A stretch of DNA of 46,862 bases from Gordonia sp. UBA7599. Lineage in GTDB: Bacteria > Actinomycetota > Actinomycetes > Mycobacteriales > Mycobacteriaceae. The stretch lies in NCBI GenBank assembly GCA_002477755.1, contig DLKD01000121.1, forward strand, positions 15,302 through 62,163, read 5' to 3'. Shown piece after piece: positions 28,832 through 36,875 of the stretch. A program made the translations under genes and the position numbers. The notes below the pieces were generated by a model that worked only from the letters and a program-made list of their open reading frames with translations, did no database searches and was not told the origin of the DNA. The stretch's first letter is position 1, and each line of letters starts with the position of its first letter.

Positions 28832-28949
28832 TCCCCTTTCGGTCTGAGCCTGCGATCCAACCGAGTTCCAACTCGGCCTGCGTAGTGTGTCAGACACTGC
28901 GATTTAGCACCGCAAACCGTCGTTTCGAGAGTGTAGGAGCACGCCGCCC

Positions 28950-29366
28950 ATGTCCGCAGAGCAAGCGCCATACCCTGCCGAACCGCCATACCCTGCCGAA
29001 CCGCCGCAAGCGCCCTACCCCGACGAGGCGCCCGAACCTACCAGGGGACTGACACGGCAGGAACGACCTCGCGACGTGAGCGAGGCGCAGGCCGCCGCCG
29101 AAGCACAGCCCAACTCCTTCCGCCGCGCACTGGCTGCCGCGCACCCGCGGTACCTGATGTCGATGGCAGAGGGCTATCCGCCCGTGCTGAAGCAGTTCAT
29201 CCAGTTCTGTTTCGTGCTCATCTATCCGGCTTGGCTGTTCGGGCTCGTGTTCGGCGGGCTTCTCTATGCCGCCGTCTACGCGGTGCTGTGGGTGGTGTTC
29301 TGGCCGGTCCGCGCGTGGATGAAGAAGAACCGGCCCGAGGAGTACGAGGCGAGTCAGCGTAAATGA
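28950..29366 (+). CDS. Small membrane protein with Pro-rich N-terminus
   Basis: 138 aa, not recognised. The N-terminal 40 residues are Pro/Tyr/Glu-rich with a short repeat (YPAEPP twice). A basic region and one or two hydrophobic segments follow (about residues 85-120: FCFVLIYPAWLFGLVFG and LYAAVYAVLWVVFW). The C-terminus is charged (RAWMKKNRPEEYEASQRK), suggesting a cytoplasmic tail. A GTAGGAGC motif precedes the ATG. It is divergent from the SARP regulator and 27 bases ahead of the next gene, so the two probably form an operon. An 11-bp palindrome (28887-28897) in the divergent region is too short to call an operator. Confidence 0.65.
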   Translation: MSAEQAPYPAEPPYPAEPPQAPYPDEAPEPTRGLTRQERPRDVSEAQAAAEAQPNSFRRALAAAHPRYLMSMAEGYPPVLKQFIQFCFVLIYPAWLFGLVFGGLLYAAVYAVLWVVFWPVRAWMKKNRPEEYEASQRK

Positions 29367-29393
29367 GAACTCACCGATGAGAAGCCGACACCG

Positions 29394-30302
29394 ATGAAGG
29401 ACATGTTCGGTCGACGGCCGCCGTTGCTCGTCGACGTCAGTCCTCCGGCCGCTGCCCCAGGTGAGTTTGTCGATGCGCAGATCGTGGCGCGACGGCCCGT
29501 CGACCGGGTGAGCGCCGCCCACGTCGAGTGGGGCTATACGAACTTCTACCGCTACCACTGGGCGGGTCGGACCGACTCGGCGATGGCGCCGACCAACGAT
29601 TCGCTCTGGTTGGTCGATCAGGTCTATGCCGGCAACACCGGTGACCGGGATGCCGACGAATGGGTCAAGGTGGTGGAAGAGCAGCTCCCCGTCGTCGACG
29701 GGGTCTTCGCCGGCGGTTCGGCGAGGTTCCGGGTGCCGTCGTGGGCACCCGCATCGTCCCCCGAACTTGTCCGCTGGTCGTGCCGCGTCATCCTTGAGCG
29801 GGCCGGTCGCGACGTCGACGTCCACGGCGACTTCAGCGTTCGGGTCCGGCGCACCGAGAGTGCTCCGCCTGACGGCGGTGTCGAGCGGATCGCGGGCGAC
29901 GCGCAGACCGTCCTCGAGATCGACCTCGCGACCACGGTCTGCGTCGCCGGCGAGCCGATCCGGGGCCAGGTGCGGGTGATGCCCACCGTGAACCTGCCCG
30001 ACGGGGATGTCGCCGTGTGTTGGCAACGCTGCCGCGACTCCCACCCGCTGACGCGCAGGCCCAGCCGCGGAGGGAGCGTCGATGGCCCGATCCTCACGGT
30101 TGCCAAGCCCGTTCCGCTGCGCGCGGGGGTAGGAGTTGCCCTGCCTTTCGAGCTACCCCTGCCCGTCGACGCGGCGCCGACCGCCCGAGCGGTCCACTCC
30201 TCGATGCGGTGGTTCGTCCAGGCGCGGATGTTCTACGCCGGGTTTACCGGTCCACTCACCGAGCGGGTGGTTCACCCGATCGTCGTCGTCAACGACCCCT
30301 GA
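29394..30302 (+). CDS. Arrestin-fold-like hypothetical protein
   Basis: 302 aa, no signal peptide or transmembrane segment. Beta-rich with two probable sandwich domains. ARFRVPSWAPASSPELVRWSCRVIL and the C-terminal LPFELPLPVDAAPTARAV are spaced as in arrestin N/Spo0M-like proteins. That similarity is by pattern only, so treat the fold as a suggestion. Function unknown. It follows the small Pro-rich membrane protein by 27 bases and is probably co-transcribed. Tail-to-tail with glfT1. Confidence 0.6.
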   Translation: MKDMFGRRPPLLVDVSPPAAAPGEFVDAQIVARRPVDRVSAAHVEWGYTNFYRYHWAGRTDSAMAPTNDSLWLVDQVYAGNTGDRDADEWVKVVEEQLPVVDGVFAGGSARFRVPSWAPASSPELVRWSCRVILERAGRDVDVHGDFSVRVRRTESAPPDGGVERIAGDAQTVLEIDLATTVCVAGEPIRGQVRVMPTVNLPDGDVAVCWQRCRDSHPLTRRPSRGGSVDGPILTVAKPVPLRAGVGVALPFELPLPVDAAPTARAVHSSMRWFVQARMFYAGFTGPLTERVVHPIVVVNDP

Positions 30303-30345
30303 CGCGCTACTGCTTGAGAATCCCCAGGTCGTCGAAGGGGGGCGG

Positions 30346-31308
30346 CTACGGACGGTCGAAGCGCTCGGACCGACCGAGCTTGCGCAGGCGCAGCCATTCA
30401 CGGAAGCCCGCGGGGTCGCGCTGCTGAATCAGGAAGTACCAGCCGAACCGGGCGTATTCCTGCGGCAACAGCTTGCGCATGCCGGGTTGGGCCATCAGAT
30501 AGCCCCGGTTGCGGTAGGTGAAGAAGCGCTTGGTCTCGTTGTCGGGGTACTGCGTGTGCATCCGGCCGCCCAGGATCGGGCGGAACTCGTCGCTGCCGTC
30601 GGGATGGAGGTAGGCCGTGGTCAGGCACGTCCCGAAGGCGATGCCCGAGCGTGCCAGACGCCGGTGCATCTCCACCTCGTCGCCACGGACGAACAGACGC
30701 AGGTCGGGGACCCCGACCTTGTCGATGGTGTCGGCGGAGAACAGGGCCCCGTTCATCAACGACGCGATGCCGGGCAGCAGGTCGTCCGACGAATCCTCGC
30801 CGTCGGCGAACAGTTCCGACCGCTTGCGCCGCCACACCAGCCCGCGTCGAAGTGGGAAGGCCAGCGCGTCGGGGTCGTCGATGTTCACCACGACCGGCGA
30901 TACCTCGCCCAGACCGTGTCGCTGTGCGCAGCGCAGCAGCGTCGCCAACACCTCGGGGCCTTCGGGTCGGCCGTCGTCGTCGGCGCACCAGACCCAATCG
31001 GCACCCAACGCCAGCGCGTGCAGCATGCCGAGTGCGAATCCGCCAGCCCCGCCGAGGTTGTGCTGCGAGCCGATGTAGGTGGTCGGGATCGGTAGCGACG
31101 CGACATGGTCGGCAACGATCTGCTCGTCGGCGTTGTCGACGACGACGAGGTGGTCGACGGGTCGCGACTGGTTCGCGATGACCGCTGTCGACGCCTTGAG
31201 GAGCTCGGCGCGACGGTGAGTCACGATGACGGCGACTACCTTCGATGCATCCGGATCACCACTGGGATCGGGCCCACTCGCCGCCAGCGCTCCCGGCGTC
31301 CCGGTCAC
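30346..31308 (-). CDS. glfT1: Galactofuranosyltransferase GlfT1
   Basis: 320 aa GT2-family enzyme that adds the first galactofuranose units to the decaprenyl-linked rhamnosyl-GlcNAc primer of arabinogalactan. Visible motifs: VIVTHRR at the N-terminus, SQHNLGGAGGFALGM (nucleotide-sugar loop), the metal-binding WCADDDGRP, and a later FVRGDEVEMHRRL with acceptor-side acidic residues. The start is a GTG at 31308 overlapping the wzt stop (GTGA), so it is translationally coupled to the transporter. Order wzm-wzt-glfT1 makes a galactan priming and export operon. Confidence 0.92.
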   Translation of the reverse strand: MTGTPGALAASGPDPSGDPDASKVVAVIVTHRRAELLKASTAVIANQSRPVDHLVVVDNADEQIVADHVASLPIPTTYIGSQHNLGGAGGFALGMLHALALGADWVWCADDDGRPEGPEVLATLLRCAQRHGLGEVSPVVVNIDDPDALAFPLRRGLVWRRKRSELFADGEDSSDDLLPGIASLMNGALFSADTIDKVGVPDLRLFVRGDEVEMHRRLARSGIAFGTCLTTAYLHPDGSDEFRPILGGRMHTQYPDNETKRFFTYRNRGYLMAQPGMRKLLPQEYARFGWYFLIQQRDPAGFREWLRLRKLGRSERFDRP

Positions 31309-32174
31309 TCGCCGGCCTCCATGCGGGCCAGCACCTTGCGCACCTGCGCGGCGGCGTCGGGGCCCTCGTAGGCGCCGACGACCTCCTCGATACCGCCCTC
31401 CATCTTGATCTGGCCCTTGTCGATCCATAGCGCCCGGTCGCAGAGCTGGGCCAGGAACTCGTTGGAGTGACTGGCGAAGACGAGGATGCCCGACCGTTCG
31501 ACCAGCGCCTGCAGTCGCTTGCGGGCCTTGCGCATGAAGTCCGCGTCGACCGCGCCGATCCCCTCGTCGAGGATCAGGATCTCCGGGTCGATGCTCGTCA
31601 CAACGCCCAGCGCCAGGCGCACGCGCATTCCGGTGGAGTACGTGCGCAGCGGCATCTCCAGGTGCTGGCCCAGTTCGGTGAACTCGGCGATGTCATCGGT
31701 CTTCGCGAGCATCTCCTTGCGCGACATCCCGAGGAACATGCCGCGGATGACGATGTTCTCGAAGCCGGAGATCTCCGGGTCCATGCCGACGCCGAGGTCG
31801 AAGACGGGTGCGACGCGCCCGCGCACCCGGCAGGCACCCCGCGTGGGCTCGTAGATTCCCGAAAGCAGGCGCAGCAGCGTCGACTTGCCCGCGCCGTTGT
31901 GCCCGACGAGCCCGATACGGTCGCCGTGCTCGAGGTGCAGGTCGATGTCGCGTAGCGCCTCGACCATCGGCACGCCCGAGTCCGACGCGCCGATGACGCC
32001 GCCCGCACGCCCCAGCACGGACTTCTTGAACGAGCGCGTCTTGGCGTCGAAGATCGGGAAATCGACGCCGGCCCCCCAGGTGTCGACGCGCACATCCGAC
32101 GCGGCGACGATGCGGTTCTTGCTTCGGGCGCCGTGGCCCTGCGAATTGTCGTGGGCCTGCTTGCTGTCGGTCAT
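31305..32174 (-). CDS. wzt: Galactan ABC exporter ATPase (Wzt)
   Basis: 289 aa nucleotide-binding subunit of the exporter that moves lipid-linked galactan to the periplasm. Walker A is GHNGAGKST, signature YSTGMRVRL (a variant typical of polysaccharide exporters), Walker B EILILDEG, and the switch His lies in FASHSN. No long carbohydrate-binding C-terminal domain is present, so export is probably not chain-end selective. The N-terminal 60 residues before the ABC fold are typical of this subfamily. The start lies 7 bases after the permease stop; the stop overlaps the glfT1 start. Confidence 0.92.
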   Translation of the reverse strand: MTDSKQAHDNSQGHGARSKNRIVAASDVRVDTWGAGVDFPIFDAKTRSFKKSVLGRAGGVIGASDSGVPMVEALRDIDLHLEHGDRIGLVGHNGAGKSTLLRLLSGIYEPTRGACRVRGRVAPVFDLGVGMDPEISGFENIVIRGMFLGMSRKEMLAKTDDIAEFTELGQHLEMPLRTYSTGMRVRLALGVVTSIDPEILILDEGIGAVDADFMRKARKRLQALVERSGILVFASHSNEFLAQLCDRALWIDKGQIKMEGGIEEVVGAYEGPDAAAQVRKVLARMEAGE

Positions 32175-32181
32175 GTCGCTC

Positions 32182-33039
32182 CTAAACCCAGTACGCCACG
32201 CGGGCCCGGTAGTTGCGCATGACGACCAGCGCGGCGGCGCACCCGACGGCGGTACAGCCCAGCACGACCGCCCAGTGGTAGAACTGCACGTGCTCGCCCA
32301 GCAGTGGTCCGCGGGTGATCTCGATGTAGTGGAACAGCGGATTCAGTTCGACCAGGCGCGCACGGCTACCGACCTTGTTCCCCATCGCCGGCCCGAGCTT
32401 CCAGATGATCGGTGTCATGAAGAAGGCCAGCTGCACGATCGTCGTCGTCAGCTGTGAGATGTCGCGGAAGCGCGTCGAGAGGATGCCGAAAACGATCGTC
32501 ACCCAGATCGCGTTGAGCACGAACAGCGCCATCGCTGGAAAGAACAGCAGTGCCGACCAGGTGATCGGCGGCCGGAACACCGCGACCACGACCAAGAAGA
32601 TGACCACGTTGTGGGCAAAGATGATGAGCTGGCGCCACACGACGCGGTACACGTGCACGCTGATCGGCGCTGGCAGCTGTTTGATCAGCCCTTCGTTGGT
32701 GGAGAAGACGACCGCGCCGTCGAGGATGGAGTTCTGGATGAAGTTCCAGAAGATGAGCCCGAGGATGACGTAGGGCAGGAAGTCTTTGATGTCGAAGCCG
32801 AACAGGGTGCCGTAGAGGATGCCCATGGCGACGGCGGTGACACCGGTCGCGACGGTGATCCACAGCGGCCCGAGCACCGAACGTCGGTAGCGCTGCTTGA
32901 TGTCGGTCCAGCCCAGGTGCAGCCAGAGTTCGGAGTTGTACAGGCCGTCGACGAGGTCGGCAAACGCCCGTCGGAACGTTCGCGAATCCGACGTCTCCGG
33001 TGGGGGTGGGATCACCCGCCCGCTAGCTGCTACCGACAC
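32182..33039 (-). CDS. wzm: Galactan ABC exporter permease (Wzm)
   Basis: 285 aa ABC-2 type permease with about six transmembrane helices. Typical features are the amphipathic start LWLHLGWTDIKQRYRRSVLG, then TLFGFDIKDFLPYVILGLIFW, and near the C-terminus NPLFHYIEITRGPLLG. It pairs with the adjacent ATPase to export galactan intermediates. Start is a GTG at 33039. First gene of the wzm-wzt-glfT1 operon; divergent from the aminotransferase-like gene with about 108 bases between starts. Confidence 0.92.
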   Translation of the reverse strand: MSVAASGRVIPPPPETSDSRTFRRAFADLVDGLYNSELWLHLGWTDIKQRYRRSVLGPLWITVATGVTAVAMGILYGTLFGFDIKDFLPYVILGLIFWNFIQNSILDGAVVFSTNEGLIKQLPAPISVHVYRVVWRQLIIFAHNVVIFLVVVAVFRPPITWSALLFFPAMALFVLNAIWVTIVFGILSTRFRDISQLTTTIVQLAFFMTPIIWKLGPAMGNKVGSRARLVELNPLFHYIEITRGPLLGEHVQFYHWAVVLGCTAVGCAAALVVMRNYRARVAYWV

Positions 33040-33147
33040 GGGTCACCAGCATACAAGCGCTGCAGGTGCTGGCCGGGGCCCGGCGGGTGCATGCTCACCA
33101 TTGTGGCAGGCGGGAGGCCTACAGGGCGGGACCGCTATCGTGAACCC

Positions 33148-34344
33148 ATGTCGTTCGACGTCGCCCACGCCAGGGGCCTGTTCCCCGCGCTCGGCGACGG
33201 TTGGATCCGCCTCGACCCGCAGGCCGGGATGACGATTCCCGCGTCGGTGGCGACCGCAGTCTCGTCGGGTTTCCGACAACTCGCCTCGGACCCCGGAACG
33301 GCGAACCCGGCGGCCCGGACCGCGGCCGGCGCCCTGAGCTCGGCGCGGCGTGCGATCGCCGATCTGGTGAAGGGAGACCCGGCCGGGGTCGTTCTCGGCC
33401 ACTCAGCAGCCCAGCTGATCGGCGGCCTCGCCGATGCCTTCGGGTCGCAGGCGTGGTGGGGGACCGAGATGCTGCTCTCGCGTGACAGCGACCCCGCCAA
33501 CATCGTGCCGTGGGAACGGCGGGCCAACGCGTTGGGTGCGCGGATCCGATGGGTCGAGACCGATATCGAGACGGCCACCATCCCCACTGTGCACTACCTG
33601 TCAGCGATCGGTCCCGTGACGAGGGTCGTCGCCCTGCCGCTCGCCTCGTCGGTAACGGGCGCGATCACCGATGTCTCCGAGATCGCGGCTAAGGCGCGTG
33701 AGGTCAAGGCGCTGCTCGTCGTCGACGCGAGCGCGGGGGCGCCGTACCTGCCGTTGGACATCGCGGAGACCGGCGCGGACGTTCTGGTCGTGTCTGCCCA
33801 TCGCTGGGGCGGTCCGCGGATGGCCGCAATGGTCTTCGCCGATCCGGCGCGCATCGACGGATTCGAGTCCATCGCGGTCGACTCCGCGGCGACCGGTCCG
33901 GCCCGCCTCGAACTGGTGTCGCCGGGCGGCGGATTGCTCGCGGGGCTCGGTGCCTCGATCGAGCATCTTGCCGACCTCGACGAGGCTGCGGTCGGCAAAC
34001 GTCGGCGTCGGCTTGCGGCATCGATGGACGGCCTCTACGAATACCTCCAGCGCCTGGACTATTACTTGGTGACGTCGCTGGAGAGCCTGGCGGCAGTCCG
34101 CGTCCTCGGCCAGTCGGAACACCGCGTGCCGATCACCAGTTTCATGGTCGATGGGGTCGACGCCGAGCACGTCGTGCGCCGCCTCGCCGACAACGGCGTG
34201 CGGGCGCTGTCGAACCTTCCCAGTCCGGCGTTCGAGCGGCTCGGCGTTGACGACGCGGGTGGTGCGGTGACCGTCGGGCTGGGCCCGTATTCGACGCCCT
34301 ACGAGGTCGATCACCTCGTCCGAACCCTTGGTTCACTGGCCTGA
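33148..34344 (+). CDS. Cysteine-desulfurase-like fold-type I protein lacking PLP lysine
   Basis: 398 aa, class V aminotransferase/cysteine desulfurase fold, positional match to M. tuberculosis Rv3778c. Family motifs include VVDASAGAPYLPLDI (Asp for the pyridine nitrogen) and the C-terminal TVGLGPYSTPYEVD. At the site where the family has S-x-H-K, this protein reads VSAHRWGGPRM, so the Schiff-base Lys is Arg (codon 33802-33804, CGC). It is therefore probably not a normal PLP enzyme, unless another Lys serves. ATG at 33148. Confidence 0.8.
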   Translation: MSFDVAHARGLFPALGDGWIRLDPQAGMTIPASVATAVSSGFRQLASDPGTANPAARTAAGALSSARRAIADLVKGDPAGVVLGHSAAQLIGGLADAFGSQAWWGTEMLLSRDSDPANIVPWERRANALGARIRWVETDIETATIPTVHYLSAIGPVTRVVALPLASSVTGAITDVSEIAAKAREVKALLVVDASAGAPYLPLDIAETGADVLVVSAHRWGGPRMAAMVFADPARIDGFESIAVDSAATGPARLELVSPGGGLLAGLGASIEHLADLDEAAVGKRRRRLAASMDGLYEYLQRLDYYLVTSLESLAAVRVLGQSEHRVPITSFMVDGVDAEHVVRRLADNGVRALSNLPSPAFERLGVDDAGGAVTVGLGPYSTPYEVDHLVRTLGSLA

Positions 34345-34369
34345 ATCGGGACTTAGGTTGCGCGAAGTT

Positions 34370-34381
34370 GGTCAACTGACC
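34370..34381. promoter_or_regulatory. MarR operator candidate (autoregulation)
   Basis: GGTCAACTGACC, 70 bases before the marR start, is the same 12-bp core seen in the 22-bp palindromes at 2835-2856 and 3371-3392. Outer arms are not conserved here. A TAGAAT hexamer at 34414-34419 could be the -10 box. Confidence 0.6.
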
Positions 34382-34451
34382 CGAGTACCCGGGTGGAAAC
34401 GGATTTGCAGCGATAGAATCCCGTTAATCCACTGGAGATGAGAATTGCGAG

Positions 34452-34937
34452 ATGACGGCTCTGCCCCCTTTTGATCAAGACCAATACGGCGCGGCCCTGC
34501 TGAACATGAATGAGCGCACCGCCTGGGAGTCGGTCGTCTACGGCGGGTGGCAGTTGATGGCGAGGGTGAACCAGGGTCTCGTCGATGCGGGGTTCTCCTC
34601 TACGCCGGATCTTCGTGTGCTGGAGGCGCTCGGACGCGTCTCGCGGATGCGGATCTCCGATATCGCCGCCGCCACGCACATCCAGATGAGCACCGTGTCG
34701 CGGCAGATCAGCCGACTCCTCGACCAAGGCTTGGTCGAACGCGTCGACGACGTCCAGGGTGACGACGCACGGCATCGATGGGTCCGTCCAACAGCGGCGG
34801 GGTCTGCGTATCTGCGTGAACTCGTCGAACTGCGCGACTCGTTGGTGCGCGAGAACGTCGTCGACGTCCTCGGCGAAGAGGATTTCCTCGAACTCGGCCG
34901 ACTGTTCAAGAAATTGGCCCAGAACACCGGCCAATGA
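34452..34937 (+). CDS. MarR-family transcriptional regulator
   Basis: 161 aa winged-helix regulator. The recognition region is RMRISDIAAATHIQMSTVSR followed by QISRLLDQGLVERVDD, and the wing is DDARHRWVRPTAAG. Flanking helices form the dimer interface. Ligand unknown. The ATG at 34452 is in frame with a weak purine-rich site. The stop overlaps the next ATG (ATGA, 34934-34937), coupling it to the zinc-peptidase-like gene. The palindrome upstream is shared with two distant lipoprotein genes in this window. Confidence 0.88.
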   Translation: MTALPPFDQDQYGAALLNMNERTAWESVVYGGWQLMARVNQGLVDAGFSSTPDLRVLEALGRVSRMRISDIAAATHIQMSTVSRQISRLLDQGLVERVDDVQGDDARHRWVRPTAAGSAYLRELVELRDSLVRENVVDVLGEEDFLELGRLFKKLAQNTGQ

Positions 34938-35644
34938 GCCGGTTTCGACGGCGGGCGGTCGGGGTGGCGTTTGCCGTGCTGACCATGCCCGCAGGGTTTG
35001 GGGTTTCGACGGCCGCCGCTGCGCCGGTCGCCCCGATTGGAACGACGGCGCTGGCCGGTTCGGAGCGCGCCTGTGACGGCCCCCAGGCCGGTCCGGCGGG
35101 TAACGTCGCCTGCGGTATCTGGCTGGTCAATCAGTGGTTGTCGTTGCGCAGGTCGCGCGGTGTGGTCGCACAGACCGTCGCCGTGGCCCCGGGAGCGTTC
35201 GGGGCGTGGCGATCGTCGACGACGGGCGGAGTCTGTGGATTCACGCCCGTGCTGCTGGGGATGCACCACTGCGACCGGACGACGTTTGTGAACTTCCGCC
35301 TCGACCGCCGCCTCATCGAAGCGCGTGACCTCGCCTTCACCGTCCTCGCCCACGAGTCCGCGCACGGGGTGCAGGAGCGCCGCGGCAAGGACCCGGTGGC
35401 GGCCACCCTGACCAACGATGTGCCGGCGATGCTGCCACTGGAACAGCAGGCGGACTGCTGGGCGGGCGCGGCGCTGGCATGGGCGGTGCGTCGGGGTCAT
35501 TTCGGCCCGCAGGCGCTGCCGCGGGCCCGCGCGCTGTTTCGCTCGGGCGGTCAGGCCGGGTCGGGCCACGGCAGTCCCGAGGCGCGCGACCGCCAGCTGA
35601 CCATGGGGTATGCCAACGGCCCCTCGGCGTGCGGGATGCCCTGA
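34934..35644 (+). CDS. Secreted neutral zinc metallopeptidase-like protein
   Basis: 236 aa with an N-terminal signal peptide (basic SRFRRR, hydrophobic core, AAAAP cleavage region). The zinc motif is AHESAHGVQE (HExxH), and LEQQADCWAGA downstream gives the third ligand as in the YpfJ/neutral zinc metallopeptidase family. Four or more cysteines (for example ERACDGP, GVCGFTP, HHCDRT, SACGMP) suggest extracytoplasmic disulfides. Probably an envelope protease with unknown substrate. It overlaps marR by 4 bases, so the regulator controls it in the same mRNA. Confidence 0.8.
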   Translation: MSRFRRRAVGVAFAVLTMPAGFGVSTAAAAPVAPIGTTALAGSERACDGPQAGPAGNVACGIWLVNQWLSLRRSRGVVAQTVAVAPGAFGAWRSSTTGGVCGFTPVLLGMHHCDRTTFVNFRLDRRLIEARDLAFTVLAHESAHGVQERRGKDPVAATLTNDVPAMLPLEQQADCWAGAALAWAVRRGHFGPQALPRARALFRSGGQAGSGHGSPEARDRQLTMGYANGPSACGMP

Positions 35645-35645
35645 C

Positions 35646-36620
35646 TCATTCCTCGTCGACGATGAGCAGGACCTTTCCGATCGCGTCGCCGCTGTCGAGG
35701 CGGGCGTGGGCGGCCGCGGCATCGGCGAGGGGGAAAGTCGAGTCGACGACGGGCTTGACCGTCCCGTCTGCCAGCAGCGGCAGCACCAGGTTGGCGGTGG
35801 CGGCAACGACCTCGACCTTGCCACCGGGCCCGTCGGTGGGCCGCGAGCGCAGGGTCGTGCCAGTGACGCTGGCCCGTTTGGCCAGCAGCGCACCGATGTT
35901 CAGGGTGCCTTTCGCGCCGCCCTGCATGCCGATGATGACCAGGCGTCCGCCGGTCTTCAGTGCAGCGACGTTCCCCTCGAGGTAGCGCCCGCCGATGATG
36001 TCGAGGATGACGTCGGCCCCGCCGGCGGCCTTGAGGACGCCGACGAAGTCCTCGTCGTCGTAGTTGACTCCGATGTCGGCTCCGAGGGCGCGGCAGACGT
36101 CGAGCTTCTCCTGGGTGCGCGCGGTGACGGCGACCGTTGCGCCGAGGTGCTTGGCGAGTTGGATCGCGTGGGTGCCGATGCCGCTGCTGCCGCCGTGGAC
36201 GAGCAGCGTCTCGCCGGGCGCGAGGTGGGCGGTTAGTACGAGGTTGGAGACGACCGTGCACGCGACTTCGGGGATTGCGGCGGCTTCGGTCAGGTCGATT
36301 CCGACGGGTACGGGGAGCACTTGCACGGCGGGAACGGCGACGAATTCCGCATAGCCGCCGCCGGCGAGCAGTGCGCAAACCTCGTCACCCACGTCGAAAC
36401 CGGTGACAGCGGCGCCCACTTGCGCGATGGTGCCCGAGACTTCCAGCCCGAGGATGTCGCTGGCCCCGGGCGGTGGCGGGTACAGCCCTCGGCGCTGCAG
36501 GAGGTCAGCGCGGTTCACCCCGGCCGCGGCGACCCGGATGAGGATCTCGTCGTCGGCAGGGATCGGGGTCGGGACATCGGCGACGGTGAGTTCACCGTTA
36601 TCGCAGGCAATGGCTCGCAT
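35646..36620 (-). CDS. NADPH:quinone oxidoreductase (MDR, zeta-crystallin-like)
   Basis: 324 aa zinc-free medium-chain reductase. The catalytic domain has GVNRADLLQRRG and GLEVSGTI; the cofactor fold has VHGGSSGIGTHAIQLAK. No structural-zinc cysteine cluster is seen, which fits quinone reductases. Positional match to M. tuberculosis Rv3777. The ATG at 36620 starts the conserved MRAIACDN; a longer frame to 36668 is unlikely. The stop touches the metallopeptidase gene stop (one base apart, convergent). Confidence 0.88.
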   Translation of the reverse strand: MRAIACDNGELTVADVPTPIPADDEILIRVAAAGVNRADLLQRRGLYPPPPGASDILGLEVSGTIAQVGAAVTGFDVGDEVCALLAGGGYAEFVAVPAVQVLPVPVGIDLTEAAAIPEVACTVVSNLVLTAHLAPGETLLVHGGSSGIGTHAIQLAKHLGATVAVTARTQEKLDVCRALGADIGVNYDDEDFVGVLKAAGGADVILDIIGGRYLEGNVAALKTGGRLVIIGMQGGAKGTLNIGALLAKRASVTGTTLRSRPTDGPGGKVEVVAATANLVLPLLADGTVKPVVDSTFPLADAAAAHARLDSGDAIGKVLLIVDEE

Positions 36621-36719
36621 GAATCGATGCTGGCACGGATCGCACGGCGACGTGGCGGTTGTCCGCATGGGAAACTCGGTGCCGGTCGGCCTGGGGCGTC
36701 CGCTAGCCTGAACTGCTAG

Positions 36720-36804
36720 GGAAGCGTGGCAGAGCGGCCGAATGCACTCGCCTTGAAAGCGAGCGTGGGTAAAACCACCGGGGGTTCAAATCCCTCCGCT
36801 TCCG
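36720..36804 (+). tRNA. tRNA-Ser (UGA)
   Basis: Cloverleaf read by eye. Acceptor arms GGAAGCG (36720-36726) and CGCTTCC (36797-36803) with discriminator G. The anticodon loop CTTGAAA lies between CTCGC and GCGAG, giving anticodon UGA. The long variable arm with GTGGGT/ACCAC is typical of serine tRNAs, and the T-arm contains GGTTCAAATCC. CCA is not encoded. Its 3' end is the probable attachment site of the mobile element that follows. Confidence 0.93.
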
Positions 36805-36811
36805 CGCAGTT

Positions 36812-36848
36812 CAGAGCGGGTTCTCGAGTGAATCGGGAACCCGCTCTG
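36812..36848 (+). terminator. Terminator after tRNA-Ser
   Basis: CAGAGCGGGTTC (36812-36823) pairs perfectly with GAACCCGCTCTG (36837-36848) across a 13-base loop, starting 8 bases after the tRNA. A short TTGCTT follows. Confidence 0.7.
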
Positions 36849-36855
36849 TTGCTTC

Positions 36856-36875
36856 AATCCCCACAAATCCCCACA
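36856..36875. repeat. Tandem 10-bp repeat next to integrase, arm-site candidate
   Basis: AATCCCCACA occurs twice, head to tail (36856-36865 and 36866-36875), directly before the integrase stop at 36876 and about 50 bases from the tRNA. Integrases of this family bind short direct repeats flanking their att core, so these are candidate arm sites. Confidence 0.45.

Noticed and set aside
28887-28897. GTGTCAGACAC palindrome as an operator between the SARP gene and the 28950 gene
   Set aside because: Only 5-bp arms, with no second copy seen.
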